Counted from the first letter of the stretch, positions 14,984-24,864 are shown. The stretch: 64,000 nt of DNA from Fusicatenibacter saccharivorans (GCF_027667425.1 NZ_JAQEGR010000014.1:38534-102533), one strand, 5' to 3'. Made by a program: numbers and translations. The notes: generated by a model from the letters alone, not told the origin.

Positions 14984-16286
14984 GAAGTACAATCCTTCCT
15001 TCTTTGTATTCCCATTCTGTTCCATATCTCTTGCTCACGCGGGTGAGATATTCTGCAATTTTTTCTGCTGTTTTTTCGTCTGCCACGTACGGAATATTTT
15101 TTTCTGCGTTTTCCCTGTCCATACCAAGCTCGACCGGCAGAAGCTCCAGATGTGTGCATTTTCCCTGACAGATCTCGAAATACGGCAGCACACTCCGATA
15201 GACCTCCGGAATTTCGTAGAGGGAATGTGAGGACTGCTCCTGCCGCCTGGCGATTCCGATGGATGCTGCCGTGTGAATATTCAGACCATATTTTTCCATG
15301 TAGTCCGCAGGCAGAAGGCGTACATACTGATTTTCAAAAATAAAATTTCCGAGGCAATAGAAAATCGGACAGTCATGATACAGTTCGATTCCCTTCAGCT
15401 GATGCGTTCCGCCCCCGATCACCGCGCTGGCGCCCGCATCGATACAGGCGTGTGCAAATTCCTCCAGAAAATAATCCGCTTCCTCGTCATTGTCCTTACG
15501 GATTTCATGGGAATGTACCATAACCAGGACTGCCTCACATGTCATCTTCGCTTCCCGGATTGCATCGACGGTGCGTTTCACATCGATCGGATTCGGGCTG
15601 GAGCTTCTTCCCTCTGTTCCGTCCTTGCTGATTTCAAACATTTTCCCGCCAAATTCCATGATACCCTCGGGAAGCGGAGCGATAAATCCCTCCTGCCGGT
15701 GCAGATCCCGCAGTCCGTTGATTCCGGTCACCTCTGCAATCTTTGCAAGATCCTGCGCATGTTTCTCCGTAATGGTATATTTTTCCGAAAAGCGCAGCGG
15801 ATTTAAGCCCGGCCTGCCAGGCTGCCGTTCCGTCTGGCTTCCCGCCCTGGCTGCATTTTCAAAGGTAGAACAGATATCAATCACCGCAATCTGTCCCGCT
15901 GTTGTGTCCAGAATGGCAGGACGCGATGCTTCGTAAAGATTTTTGCCTGCTCCGGCATATGCCACATCCTTTTTTTTCAGTTCGCTGATCGTAGATGCAA
16001 GTCCTTCGTAGGAATAATCCATCGTATGATTATTCGAAATCCCAAGAAAATTAAAACCGTAACGCAGGGTATCTTCCAGACACTTCGCATCTGCCGTCAG
16101 CCATGTTCCGCCGGAATATGCCGATGCGTAACAGCTGCCGTCCGATATCGTTGTTTCCAGATTCGCCATCCGAACCTCTCCCTGCATCAGAAATTCGCGA
16201 ATCGGCAAAACATCCTGATATCCCGGCAGAAGCCGTTTCATAATCAGAATATCACCTGCCGCCGATACTCTTATTGTTCTGTTCAT
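14976..16286 (-). CDS. CapA/PgsA-like metallophosphatase-fold protein, cytosolic
   Basis: A 436-residue protein of the CapA family. The metal-site motifs are AAGDILI, NLETTIS, GISNNHTMDY, VMVHSHEIR and IGGGTHQLKG, followed by FYCLGNFIFEN. Classical CapA/PgsA is membrane-bound and works in poly-gamma-glutamate capsule synthesis, but this protein starts directly in the catalytic fold with neither signal peptide nor membrane helix. No capB or capC gene is near; instead it is embedded among peptidases and overlaps the M20-GNAT gene. A hydrolytic role on a gamma-glutamyl or phosphorylated substrate is possible but unproven. GGGAGG precedes the ATG. Confidence 0.8.
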   Translation of the reverse strand: MNRTIRVSAAGDILIMKRLLPGYQDVLPIREFLMQGEVRMANLETTISDGSCYASAYSGGTWLTADAKCLEDTLRYGFNFLGISNNHTMDYSYEGLASTISELKKKDVAYAGAGKNLYEASRPAILDTTAGQIAVIDICSTFENAARAGSQTERQPGRPGLNPLRFSEKYTITEKHAQDLAKIAEVTGINGLRDLHRQEGFIAPLPEGIMEFGGKMFEISKDGTEGRSSSPNPIDVKRTVDAIREAKMTCEAVLVMVHSHEIRKDNDEEADYFLEEFAHACIDAGASAVIGGGTHQLKGIELYHDCPIFYCLGNFIFENQYVRLLPADYMEKYGLNIHTAASIGIARRQEQSSHSLYEIPEVYRSVLPYFEICQGKCTHLELLPVELGMDRENAEKNIPYVADEKTAEKIAEYLTRVSKRYGTEWEYKEGRIVLHA

Positions 16287-16414
16287 TCTTTTTTGCCTCC
16301 CGAACGATTCCTGCTCTCTGCTTTTAGAATCGCATTCTTATCCATTCTTATTTTTTCGTAACGGTTCAAAAGTCCCATCCCGGTTTTTCTTTCCTTTTAC
16401 ATGGTTCCAAATCG

Positions 16415-17155
16415 TTACCTTTTCTCTCTGTATCTGCTGCTTCTTTCTACCAGATCCGCAAAAAGGCGGTTCATCTCCGGCGCTGAATGGATCAGCCCTT
16501 CCGGATGCCACTGTACGGCCACAATCTGTCCGTTGCGGCTTTCTATCGCCTCGATGGTTCCATCCGGCGCCGTTGCTGAAACCACGATGTCCTCTCCCGG
16601 CGTACGCACTGCCTGATGATGCATGGAGTTTACCGCATGGGTTCCCGCCCCGAGGATTTCTGCCAGATGGGTTCCCTCTTTAATTTCCACATGGTGATGC
16701 AGATAAGACCGCTCCAGGGACTGCAGATGCAGAATTGTGGTTTCCTTCTGCGTATAGATATCCTGGTACAGATCACCGCCGCACAGGACATTTAAAAACT
16801 GAATTCCCTTGCAGATGCCAAGCATGGGCATTCCCATCTCTTTTGCTGCCCGTCCAAGTGCGAACCATGCCTCGTCGATCTCCGGGCGGATGGTCTGGAT
16901 CTGCGGTTTTGGCTCTTCCCCATAATACCACGGATTTAAGTCCTCTCCGCCGGGAACCAGAATTCCGTCGCACACAGCAAGTATGCCTTCCGGATCCGCT
17001 TTCATGGCAACTGCCGGAATTGCCATAGGAATTCCGCCGTTGTTCAGAACTGATTCGATATAATCGCTGTTGACATACATTCTCTCCGCGCTTGAAAAAA
17101 GTCCCGGCTGTGTTTTATACGTATTTCCCAAGATTCCAATGATCGGTTTTCTCAC
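16415..17155 (-). CDS. C26 family gamma-glutamyl hydrolase (class I glutamine amidotransferase-like)
   Basis: A 246-residue enzyme like PuuD. The nucleophile elbow is GICKGIQFLN (Cys about 115), and the His and Glu of the triad are in AVQWHPEGL near residue 218. LVPGGEDLNPWYYGEE is a family stretch. It would cleave gamma-glutamyl amide bonds in small peptides. The start is GTG at 17155 after AAGGAGAG. It is 95 bases from the M42 gene, with an imperfect hairpin (ATGCCG/CGGCAT at about 17192-17226) between them. Presence next to a CapA-like protein points to gamma-linked glutamyl substrates. Confidence 0.85.
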   Translation of the reverse strand: MRKPIIGILGNTYKTQPGLFSSAERMYVNSDYIESVLNNGGIPMAIPAVAMKADPEGILAVCDGILVPGGEDLNPWYYGEEPKPQIQTIRPEIDEAWFALGRAAKEMGMPMLGICKGIQFLNVLCGGDLYQDIYTQKETTILHLQSLERSYLHHHVEIKEGTHLAEILGAGTHAVNSMHHQAVRTPGEDIVVSATAPDGTIEAIESRNGQIVAVQWHPEGLIHSAPEMNRLFADLVERSSRYREKR

Positions 17156-17250
17156 TTGTAAACTCTCCTTTTTACCAGATATGCCGAAAACGGCTTCACC
17201 TTTCCTGTGAACCCGCTTCCGGCATGCTTTTTCTTTCGTTATCGAATATT

Positions 17251-18342
17251 TTACAGTACATCCTGATGGCAGATATGACGGATCTTTTCCTCATCTAAAG
17301 CACGAATGACATTGGCTGCCATTGCGCTTGCTGCCTCCAGGTCTTCTTTTGCGCAGAAATTGTAATGGCTGTGCGCATAGCGGGATGGAACACCAAGCAC
17401 CAGACACGGAACTGCTTTTCCTGTCACGCTGATTTTTGCTGCGTTTGTACTTCCGCCTCTTCTTACGCTCTCCTGGTATTTGATTCCGCATTTTGCTGCC
17501 ACTTCCTCGGCCAGTGAAATAAACTGCGTATTGGAAATATAGCTGTTGTCCAGGATACGAATCTGAACACCCTTCTTCATGCAGCCCTGTGCCTGTCCTG
17601 CGCTGATGAAAAAGTCATCGGAAGGAGATCCTTCAAATACAATGGCAAGATCCGGTTTTACAATCTGGCTCGTTACCACAGCACCGCGGGTTCCGACCTC
17701 CTCCTGCGCCGCAAAGGCGCCGACAACATTAACTGCAAGAGAAGCCTGCTCCTTTTCCAGCTGTTTCATCGTATCTACGATGCACGCGCAACCGGCACGG
17801 TTGTCAAATGCTTTTCCGAAGCAGATTTCATGCTCTGCATCGTATTCAAAGGTTACATCCGGCATCATCGGATCACCGATATGGATTCCGAAAACGTTTT
17901 CAACCTCCTCGCGGCTGGTTGCTCCGACATCCACATACATTTTTTCAATTTCCAGAGTCTGACTGCTGCGTTCCGCTGTTGTCATGAAATGAACCGGTTT
18001 TGCGCAGATAATACCATGTACCATTTTTCCGGATCTGGTGCGGATCCATACCGCATGTGCCGGAAGGCTGGTCAGATGAAAGCCGCCAAGCATGATAATG
18101 CCAAGGCATCCGTTGTCCTGGATATTCTGTACCATGAAACCGCATGCGTCCAGATGGGCATCCAGCTGGATGACCGGACGGGAATCCTGCTTTGTTCCCG
18201 GCATCCGCACATACAGGTTATTCATTGCGTCATTTTCTACATCAAATTCTTTGCAGTAATCTGCTATGGTACGGATGACATCCTCCTCAAATCCACTTGG
18301 TCCAAATGCATCGGAAAGCTTACCAAACATTTCTATATCCAT
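17251..18342 (-). CDS. M42 family metallopeptidase
   Basis: A 363-residue tetrahedral-type aminopeptidase. The metal ligands and catalytic residues are seen in QLDAHLDACGFMV, FDNRAGCA (bridging Asp), AAQEEVGTRGA (catalytic Glu), and SRYAHSHYNFC. Members remove N-terminal residues from short peptides in the cytosol. The ATG at 18342 was chosen because AGAGGAT lies before it; 25 further upstream codons have no ribosome site and enter the end of the M55 gene. It sits between the M55 and C26 genes in the operon. Confidence 0.88.
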   Translation of the reverse strand: MDIEMFGKLSDAFGPSGFEEDVIRTIADYCKEFDVENDAMNNLYVRMPGTKQDSRPVIQLDAHLDACGFMVQNIQDNGCLGIIMLGGFHLTSLPAHAVWIRTRSGKMVHGIICAKPVHFMTTAERSSQTLEIEKMYVDVGATSREEVENVFGIHIGDPMMPDVTFEYDAEHEICFGKAFDNRAGCACIVDTMKQLEKEQASLAVNVVGAFAAQEEVGTRGAVVTSQIVKPDLAIVFEGSPSDDFFISAGQAQGCMKKGVQIRILDNSYISNTQFISLAEEVAAKCGIKYQESVRRGGSTNAAKISVTGKAVPCLVLGVPSRYAHSHYNFCAKEDLEAASAMAANVIRALDEEKIRHICHQDVL

Positions 18343-18385
18343 TGTTTTATCCTCTTTTCTTTGGGTTTCTATCAGATTTATATTC

Positions 18386-19186
18386 TTAATATACAACAAA
18401 GCAGTGTGCTGTGACAATATCCATCCAGCGATCTGTCTCCAGCTTATTTGTGAAGGTATCTACCCTCTGCATTCCCGGATAAAACGACATCGTGTACGCT
18501 TTTTTCCAGTCTTTATAGGTTACCTCATATGTAAAGTGCTCCGGAAGAGCCACCTGACACTCTTTTTTCTGTCCGGCAACTGCCTTTTTTACCCCTTCCC
18601 GGATTTCGGATATCACTTTTCCTTTCGCTTTGCACCACGTTGCCGCACCGACACCATGCTTCGTTTCCACTGTCGTAATGCCCGGAATCAGTTCTTTGGC
18701 CTGACGGCAGATCTCCTCATCTCCGGAAAGAAACAGCACCGGTACGTGATGTGATGCTGCTGTATAGCTGTTCAGCATGCACTCACTCATCACTTTTCCA
18801 TTCAGATGAATATACAGGCTGTTTCCTGTCGATGTGTGGCTGATCGAAAAATTGGGATCTCCTGCCGGTGCATGGTATCCAAGATACAGTACGCCGTCAT
18901 AGCTGTCGTCGATACCATACATCATATTATACGGATGACCACTCTTTCCCCGGATCAGGGTGACATACTCCGGCATTTTCAGCGGGTCAATGTTGGATGC
19001 ATCTCCGTGACCGTCCTTTACGACAATCTCATCCGCGCCCGCTTCATGTGCTGCTTCGCATGCCGCAACGACCTCTTCGGTCATCTCCTCTGCAAATCTC
19101 TGGTATACGCTTTCCTTCTTATGTGTTTCATCGGTCAGTGCCACTCCGGCACAGCCCTCGATATCTGCACTGATAAAAAGCTTCAT
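18386..19186 (-). CDS. M55 D-aminopeptidase, DppA-like
   Basis: A 266-residue zinc enzyme that resembles Bacillus DppA, which releases D-alanine from D-Ala-D-Ala and related D-peptides. Metal-binding motifs are ISADIEGCAG (Asp8, Glu10), VVKDGHGDASN, GYHAPAGD and SHTSTG. The first codon overlaps the stop of the DppF gene by 4 bases (ATGA). As in Bacillus, a D-aminopeptidase is next to a dipeptide ABC importer; this is the strongest hint that the locus takes up D-amino-acid-containing peptides, for instance from peptidoglycan. Confidence 0.9.
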   Translation of the reverse strand: MKLFISADIEGCAGVALTDETHKKESVYQRFAEEMTEEVVAACEAAHEAGADEIVVKDGHGDASNIDPLKMPEYVTLIRGKSGHPYNMMYGIDDSYDGVLYLGYHAPAGDPNFSISHTSTGNSLYIHLNGKVMSECMLNSYTAASHHVPVLFLSGDEEICRQAKELIPGITTVETKHGVGAATWCKAKGKVISEIREGVKKAVAGQKKECQVALPEHFTYEVTYKDWKKAYTMSFYPGMQRVDTFTNKLETDRWMDIVTAHCFVVY

Positions 19187-20175
19187 TTCTGCTGTTCCCT
19201 TCTTTCTTTATCATAAAGATGACAATATACGTAATGTCCGTCATCCACTTCATACCGCTCCGGCGCCTGTGTTTTGCAGCATTCCATGCATTTTGGACAT
19301 CTGGTATGGAATTTGCAGCCTGTCGGCGGCTTGTGGGCGGATGGGATGCTTCCCTCAAGCAGAATTCTTTCTCTTTTTGCCGTCGGATCCGGAACCGGAA
19401 CTGCAGAAAGCAGTGCCTGCGTATACGGATGCATCGGATTGCTGTAAATTTTCTCTTTTTCTCCGACCTCCACGAAATTGCCGAGATACATAACGCCGAC
19501 ACGGTCACTGATGTATTCCACAACGCTCAGGTCATGTGCAACAAAAATATAGGTCAGATCCAGGTCATGCTTCAGTTCATTTAAAAGATTCAGAACCTGC
19601 GCCTGAATAGACACATCCAGTGCCGAAACCGGTTCGTCTGCGATGATCAGAGACGGTTCTACCGCAAGTGCACGGGCAATTCCGATTCTCTGACGCTGAC
19701 CGCCGGAAAATTCATGTGGATAACGGTTTGCATGGTAGTCATCCAGTCCTACCCGGTGCAAAAGATCCAGCACTTTCTTTTCCAGATCCGCTTTATCCTG
19801 ATACAGATGATGCACCAGCAGCGGCTCTGCAATGATATCAAAAACGGACATTCGTGGATTCAGGGACGCATACGGGTCCTGAAAAACCATCTGTACTTTT
19901 TTCCGGATGGAACGCATTCTCCGGTCATTGTACTCTGTAATATCTTCGCCATCCAGATACACATGGCCCGATGTCAGATTTTCCAGTTTGCAGACCCCTC
20001 TTCCCAGTGTGGATTTTCCGCAGCCGGACTCGCCTACAATTCCGAATACCTCTCCTTTTTTCACCTCAAAGGTAACTCCGTCTACCGCTTTGACGAATTC
20101 CTTTTTCCCAAATCCGCTTCCGGCAACCGGATAATAAATTTTCAAATCCTCTACTCTAAGTAATGTATCCGACAT
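19183..20175 (-). CDS. oligopeptide/dipeptide ABC transporter ATP-binding protein, F subunit
   Basis: A 330-residue ATPase. Walker A GESGCGKST, Q-loop MVFQDPYASLNPRM, signature FSGGQRQR, Walker B LIIADEPVSALD and the switch His in VAHDLSVV are intact. The C-terminal oligopeptide domain has the CxxRCPKCMxxC cysteine cluster (GCKFHTRCPKC) of DppF/OppF. The ATG at 20175 follows AAGGCAGGTG; the upstream in-frame GTG is within the DppD stop region. It pairs with the D-subunit gene just upstream. Confidence 0.95.
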   Translation of the reverse strand: MSDTLLRVEDLKIYYPVAGSGFGKKEFVKAVDGVTFEVKKGEVFGIVGESGCGKSTLGRGVCKLENLTSGHVYLDGEDITEYNDRRMRSIRKKVQMVFQDPYASLNPRMSVFDIIAEPLLVHHLYQDKADLEKKVLDLLHRVGLDDYHANRYPHEFSGGQRQRIGIARALAVEPSLIIADEPVSALDVSIQAQVLNLLNELKHDLDLTYIFVAHDLSVVEYISDRVGVMYLGNFVEVGEKEKIYSNPMHPYTQALLSAVPVPDPTAKRERILLEGSIPSAHKPPTGCKFHTRCPKCMECCKTQAPERYEVDDGHYVYCHLYDKERREQQK

Positions 20176-20176
20176 C

Positions 20177-21190
20177 CTAGTCACCTGCCTTCTCTACGTG
20201 ATCTGTTTTGAGCTGTCCGCTTTCGCAGAGCCAGCATCTGCTGATATGGCCTTCCTCGATCTGGAAAAATCCCGGTTCTTCCTCGCGGCACTTTTCCGAA
20301 GCGTATGGACATCGCGGCGCAAATTTGCAGCCTTTCGGCATATATTTCGGGTTTGGAACGTTACCCGGAATCGACTTCAGTTCTTTTCCGGCGTCTCCCA
20401 GTCTCGGAATCGATCCCAGCAGTCCCTTCGTATACGGGTGGGACGGATTGGCGAAAATTGTTTTTACATCTCCGCGCTCTACCACGCGGCCGCAGTACAT
20501 AACGGCAACATCATCGCAGACCTCTGCAACGACGCCAAGATCATGTGTAATAAACAGGATGGATGTACCTGTCTCTTTTTTCAGCTGATTCATCAGATCC
20601 AGAATCTGTGCCTGAATCGTTACATCCAGCGCAGTCGTCGGCTCATCCGCAATCAGGATTTCCGGCTTGCATACAAGCGCCATGGCAATCATGACCCTCT
20701 GTCTCTGTCCGCCGGAAAGCTGGAACGGATACTCCTTCATCATATGCTCCACACGCGGAACACCCGTTTTCCGGAGCATGTCCTCTGCCTTTTTCAGTGC
20801 CTCTTTTTTTGATATTTTTTCGTGCTGCAGAACGCATTCTGCCACCTGGTCTCCAATCTTCATGACCGGGTTCAGACTGGTCATCGGTTCCTGGAAAATC
20901 ATGGAAATCTTGCTTCCGCGCAGCTTTCTCTGCTGTTCCTTCGTCAACTTTACAATGTCATCGCCATCCAGCAGGATTTCGCCATCAGCAATTTTTCCTT
21001 TCGTTCCGGTCAGTAATCCCATCACAGAGAGGGATGTCACGCTCTTTCCACTTCCCGACTCGCCTACGATACCAAGCGTTGCGCCGCGTCGAAGCTCCAC
21101 ATCGACACCGTCTACTGCTTTGATCACGCCGCCATCGGTATAGAAATACGTATGTAAATTTTTTATCTCAAGTACGTTATCAGTAGCCAC
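20177..21190 (-). CDS. oligopeptide/dipeptide ABC transporter ATP-binding protein, D subunit
   Basis: A 337-residue ATPase with Walker A GESGSGKSV, Q-loop MIFQEPMTSLNPV, signature LSGGQRQR, Walker B LIADEPTTALD and switch ITHDLGVV, plus the C-terminal GCKFAPRCPYASEKC cluster. It starts with GTG after AAGGAGGAG. It ends one base before the DppF start, so the two ATPases are probably made together. Confidence 0.95.
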   Translation of the reverse strand: MATDNVLEIKNLHTYFYTDGGVIKAVDGVDVELRRGATLGIVGESGSGKSVTSLSVMGLLTGTKGKIADGEILLDGDDIVKLTKEQQRKLRGSKISMIFQEPMTSLNPVMKIGDQVAECVLQHEKISKKEALKKAEDMLRKTGVPRVEHMMKEYPFQLSGGQRQRVMIAMALVCKPEILIADEPTTALDVTIQAQILDLMNQLKKETGTSILFITHDLGVVAEVCDDVAVMYCGRVVERGDVKTIFANPSHPYTKGLLGSIPRLGDAGKELKSIPGNVPNPKYMPKGCKFAPRCPYASEKCREEEPGFFQIEEGHISRCWLCESGQLKTDHVEKAGD

Positions 21191-21205
21191 TTCTGCTCCT
21201 CCTTA

Positions 21206-22090
21206 TCAATCGGAAAGTTTCGGATCGAGTGCATCGCGAAGTCCGTCGCCTAACAGGTTAAAGCTCAGTACGGTAAGGAAAATCGCAAGACCCGGGAAAA
21301 TCGTCACATACATTGCACTTGCCATATAGTTTCTTCCGTTGGAAAGAAGCAGTCCCCATTCCGGTGTCGGCGGCTGTGCGCCCATTCCCAGGAAGGAAAG
21401 GCTTGATGCTGTCAGAATGGAAGATCCAAATGACATGGAATACTGTACAATGATGTCCGGAATGGCTCCCGGCAGAATATGGTGAAACAGAATTCTTGCA
21501 TCGGAAACACCGATGTTCCGTGCCGCCAGGACAAAGACGGAATTTTTCAGGCTCAGCGTTTTGCTTCGGACAAGCCGCGCAAAGGTCGGTGTAGAAAAGA
21601 CAGCGACCGCAATCACAACGTTTGTCATGCCGCTTCCGAGGATTGCCACGATGGCGATTGCAAGAATCAGTCCCGGAAAAGCGAACAGGACATCGCAGAT
21701 TCTCATAATAATAGAATCAATCCATCCGCCGTAATATCCGGCCAGAAGTCCGAGAATGGTACCACAGACTGCACCGACCGTAACAGCGCCGAATCCGACT
21801 GCAAGTGAAATCCGGGTTCCACAGACGATACGGGAAAACAGATCCCGTCCAAACTCATCCGTTCCAAACAGGTGCTTCATACTTGGTCCCTGCAGAATCG
21901 CATTGTAATCATACTCATTGATTCCGTACGGCACAATTTTGCTTCCGAAAAACGCAAGGAAAATGAGAAAAATGATAAAACAAAGCGCAACTACTGCATT
22001 TTTCTGTTTTTTAAATTTTCGAACCATCTCAGAAAACGGAGTTTTAATTCTCTCCTGGTTCTCGGTCTGTACTTTTTTCTTTTCTTTCAT
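21206..22090 (-). CDS. dipeptide ABC transporter permease, C subunit
   Basis: A 294-residue inner-membrane permease. A cytosolic N-terminus is followed by six predicted membrane helices; the hallmark segments are HLFGTDEFGRDLFSRI before helix 2 and SFLGMGAQPPTPEWGLLL near the end. The EAA-like loop that contacts the ATPase is in the third cytosolic loop. ATG at 22090 (fourth codon of the longest frame) fits the AGGAG better than the one 9 bases upstream. Twelve bases separate it from the B permease. Confidence 0.93.
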   Translation of the reverse strand: MKEKKKVQTENQERIKTPFSEMVRKFKKQKNAVVALCFIIFLIFLAFFGSKIVPYGINEYDYNAILQGPSMKHLFGTDEFGRDLFSRIVCGTRISLAVGFGAVTVGAVCGTILGLLAGYYGGWIDSIIMRICDVLFAFPGLILAIAIVAILGSGMTNVVIAVAVFSTPTFARLVRSKTLSLKNSVFVLAARNIGVSDARILFHHILPGAIPDIIVQYSMSFGSSILTASSLSFLGMGAQPPTPEWGLLLSNGRNYMASAMYVTIFPGLAIFLTVLSFNLLGDGLRDALDPKLSD

Positions 22091-22102
22091 TCCACTCATC
22101 TC

Positions 22103-23023
22103 CTACTGAAGTTTAATTTCCGGATTCAGAACCGCATAGAGGATATCGACAATCAGGTTGATGACGATAAACTGCAGCGAAAAGATCAGAATCAGGGACT
22201 GGATTGCCGGATAATCTCTGTAATTGACCGATTCAATCAGAAGGGAGCCAAGGCCAGGATAGGCAAATACCGTTTCTGTGACAACAGAACCTCCCAGCAG
22301 AAAGCCGAACTGCAGACCCACAACCGTCACGACGGAGATCATGGAGTTGCGGAAAACATGCTTCCAGATCACAACCTTTTCTTTGATTCCTTTTGCTCTT
22401 GCTGTTCTGACGTAATCTTCTTTTAAAACCTCAATAATGGAGGATCTTGTAAATCGTGCGATCACGGCTGCAATTCCGACGCCGAGCGTGATCGACGGCA
22501 TAATCAGACTTTTCAGGCTTGTTCCGCTTGTTGTCGGCAGAATTCGCAGTTTTACCGCAAACAGCATAATCAGCAGAAAGCCGATCCAGAACGAGGGGAG
22601 TGAAATACCCGAGACCGCAATCGTCATTCCGGTATAATCCTGCCATTTTCCCCGGTGTGTTCCGGACCACACACCAAAGAGCACACCAACAACCGAGCTC
22701 CACAGCAATGTGACAAATGCCAGACGGACGGTATTTCCGAATCTTCCCGCAATTTCCTTTGTAACCGGCTGCTTTGTTCGAAGGGAGGTTCCGAGATTTC
22801 CTTTTAAAAGTCCTGTCACGTAGGTAACATACTGTGTCGGAATGGATTTATTGAGGCCAAGCTCTTCTCTTACTGCCTCTACGTCATCCTGTGTTGCCTG
22901 CTCTCCTGCAACGAGTCTCGCCGGATCTCCCGGAATCAGGCGGACAAAGAAAAATACAAATGTAACAACAATAATCAGTGTGGGGATCGTACCCACAATA
23001 CGCTTCAGTATATATTTTGGCAT
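22103..23023 (-). CDS. dipeptide ABC transporter permease, B subunit
   Basis: A 306-residue permease starting MPKYILKRIVGTIPTLIIVV with a first membrane helix, then the family segment FVRLIPGDPARLVAG and four to five more helices. The ATPase-contact loop includes VRTARAKGIKEKVVIWKHVFRN. It is the second gene of the transporter set, 140 bases after the binding-protein gene; a GC-rich hairpin in that gap may lower expression of the permeases relative to the binding protein. Confidence 0.94.
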   Translation of the reverse strand: MPKYILKRIVGTIPTLIIVVTFVFFFVRLIPGDPARLVAGEQATQDDVEAVREELGLNKSIPTQYVTYVTGLLKGNLGTSLRTKQPVTKEIAGRFGNTVRLAFVTLLWSSVVGVLFGVWSGTHRGKWQDYTGMTIAVSGISLPSFWIGFLLIMLFAVKLRILPTTSGTSLKSLIMPSITLGVGIAAVIARFTRSSIIEVLKEDYVRTARAKGIKEKVVIWKHVFRNSMISVVTVVGLQFGFLLGGSVVTETVFAYPGLGSLLIESVNYRDYPAIQSLILIFSLQFIVINLIVDILYAVLNPEIKLQ

Positions 23024-23100
23024 ATTGTATCTCCTACTTTCATGCTTATCCTACAGGTACAATCCCACGGATCACTGCCTGCTTTCCTGTTTGTAAGAAA

Positions 23101-23131
23101 CCGGCGCCCTCTTTTGATGGAAGGACGCCGG
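23101..23131 (-). terminator. intercistronic hairpin after the peptide-binding protein gene
   Basis: CCGGCG (23101-23106) and CGCCGG (23126-23131) form a hairpin followed on the minus strand by TTTCTT. It is probably a partial terminator or mRNA stabiliser, as is usual after binding-protein genes. Confidence 0.5.
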
Positions 23132-23163
23132 GGTCTTTTTCATATCCTTATTTCAGTCTGCCG

Positions 23164-24864
23164 TTATTCGGCTGCCATTCTGGCATTTCTCATGCCGATG
23201 CTTCCATCGCCTAACAGATATACTCCGGTAATGTTGTTGCTGGTTGCCCAGATGTTTTTATCACTTGCGATGCAGAGCAGCGGAAGATCCTTCCATACAG
23301 TATCCTGTACTTCTGCATAGATCTCACCACGTTTGTCTTCATCTGCTGTTGCAAGACCATCTTTGAGAAGCTGATCTACTTTTTCATTCTCATAGTAGCT
23401 GATATTGAAGCTCATCGGCGGCTCAGACTCGGTTGCCAGCATCGGGCGAAGTCCCCAGTCAGCATCACCGGTGGAAGTAGACCATCCGCTTAAGTAGCAG
23501 TCTACCTCGGCATCTGCTCCTGCGCAGTCAGCTCCCTGAACCTTTTCATTCAGAACGGCATTTTCCATTCCGTTCAATTCCAGATCAATACCAACCTCAG
23601 AAAGCTGCTGTTTGTAGAACTCTGCTTTTTTCTGATTTGCTGTCGTGTTGCTGTACATCAGTGTTGTGGTAAATCCATCCGGATATCCTGCTTCCTTTAA
23701 CAGCTCTTTTGCTTTTTCCGGATCGTAGGAATACGGATCATTTCCTTTGTAGTGCTGTACTTCTTCTCCTACCATAGAAGTTGCCACAGAACCGTAACCG
23801 TTCATAACGACCTGGATATATGCCTCTTTGTTGATTGCATAAGCCATTGCCTCACGAACCTTCACATCGTTGAACGGTGCTTTCTGTGTATTCATGAAGA
23901 AGTACCATACGGCGATGCTGTCGCCCATTCCAACGGATACGTTGCTGTCACCTTTTAAGGTGTCAACACTTTCTGTCGGTACAGACCACATAATCTGTGC
24001 GTCACCTGCCTGAATTGCAGATACACGGGTAGCACTTTCTGCAACCGGTTTGAATGTGATGCTCTTAAATCCTGCATCTGCATCTGCCAGAGCAGTTCCG
24101 CCGCAGACGTCTGCGTCATATCCCCACCAGTCTTTGTTCAGCTCTACCTTCATATGGTCACCGGCAACCCACTCAACAAATTTGTACTGGCCGGTTCCTA
24201 CCGGTGCCTGTGCACAGGCATCTTCTCCTGCTTCAATCTGTTTCGGGCTCATGATCAGCGTAGCCGGATGTGCCAGGTTGCTGATGAAAGCACCGAATGA
24301 CTGTGATAAATAAATTTTAACGGTATAATCATCTATCTTCTCTGCATGATCCAGAACATTGCAGAGGAATGTAGTACGTTTCAGTCCAAGGCTCTTGTCT
24401 GCCCATTTATTTACGTTTGCAATCAGGGCATCTGCATTCCACGGAGTTCCATCGGTAAAGCTTACGCCCTCACGAAGATGGATCGTATACTCGGTTGCTT
24501 CATCGTTTGCTTCGTAGCTGGTTGCCAGCATCGGAATGATCTGCATATTCTCATCGAATCCAAACAGACCGTCCATCATCATTCGCTGTACACCACCGGA
24601 AAGTGTATCGGAAGTATCCATCGGATCCATGGTGGTAAAGTCTACAGCTACCATTGCCGTAACATCAGAATCCTGGGATACCGACTCGCCTGCCGGAATC
24701 GTGATGGTATTCTCCGTACCTGCTTCTGAACCGGATGAGGTCGATGCAGCGGATGCTGTTGATGTGCTCTTACTTGTGTCAGAAGAACCTGTCGATCCAC
24801 ATGCTGTCAGTGCCAGTGCCGTTGCTGCTGCAACCAGAGCACGCATTACATGTCTTTTTTTCAT
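23164..24864 (-). CDS. peptide ABC transporter substrate-binding lipoprotein
   Basis: A 566-residue family 5 extracellular binding protein. The lipobox LTAC places the lipidated Cys at about residue 22, followed by a Ser/Thr-rich linker to about residue 50. Family stretches are YTIHLREGVSFTDGTPWNADA and PFNDVKVREAMAYAINKEA. It captures di- or oligopeptides for the BCDF transporter. First gene of the ten-gene run; promoter near 25.0 kb and ribosome site AAGGAGGAG. Confidence 0.93.
   Translation of the reverse strand: MKKRHVMRALVAAATALALTACGSTGSSDTSKSTSTASAASTSSGSEAGTENTITIPAGESVSQDSDVTAMVAVDFTTMDPMDTSDTLSGGVQRMMMDGLFGFDENMQIIPMLATSYEANDEATEYTIHLREGVSFTDGTPWNADALIANVNKWADKSLGLKRTTFLCNVLDHAEKIDDYTVKIYLSQSFGAFISNLAHPATLIMSPKQIEAGEDACAQAPVGTGQYKFVEWVAGDHMKVELNKDWWGYDADVCGGTALADADAGFKSITFKPVAESATRVSAIQAGDAQIMWSVPTESVDTLKGDSNVSVGMGDSIAVWYFFMNTQKAPFNDVKVREAMAYAINKEAYIQVVMNGYGSVATSMVGEEVQHYKGNDPYSYDPEKAKELLKEAGYPDGFTTTLMYSNTTANQKKAEFYKQQLSEVGIDLELNGMENAVLNEKVQGADCAGADAEVDCYLSGWSTSTGDADWGLRPMLATESEPPMSFNISYYENEKVDQLLKDGLATADEDKRGEIYAEVQDTVWKDLPLLCIASDKNIWATSNNITGVYLLGDGSIGMRNARMAAE

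Noticed and set aside
14976..16286. Poly-gamma-glutamate capsule synthesis operon
   Set aside because: No CapB or CapC and no membrane anchor; the context is peptide breakdown.
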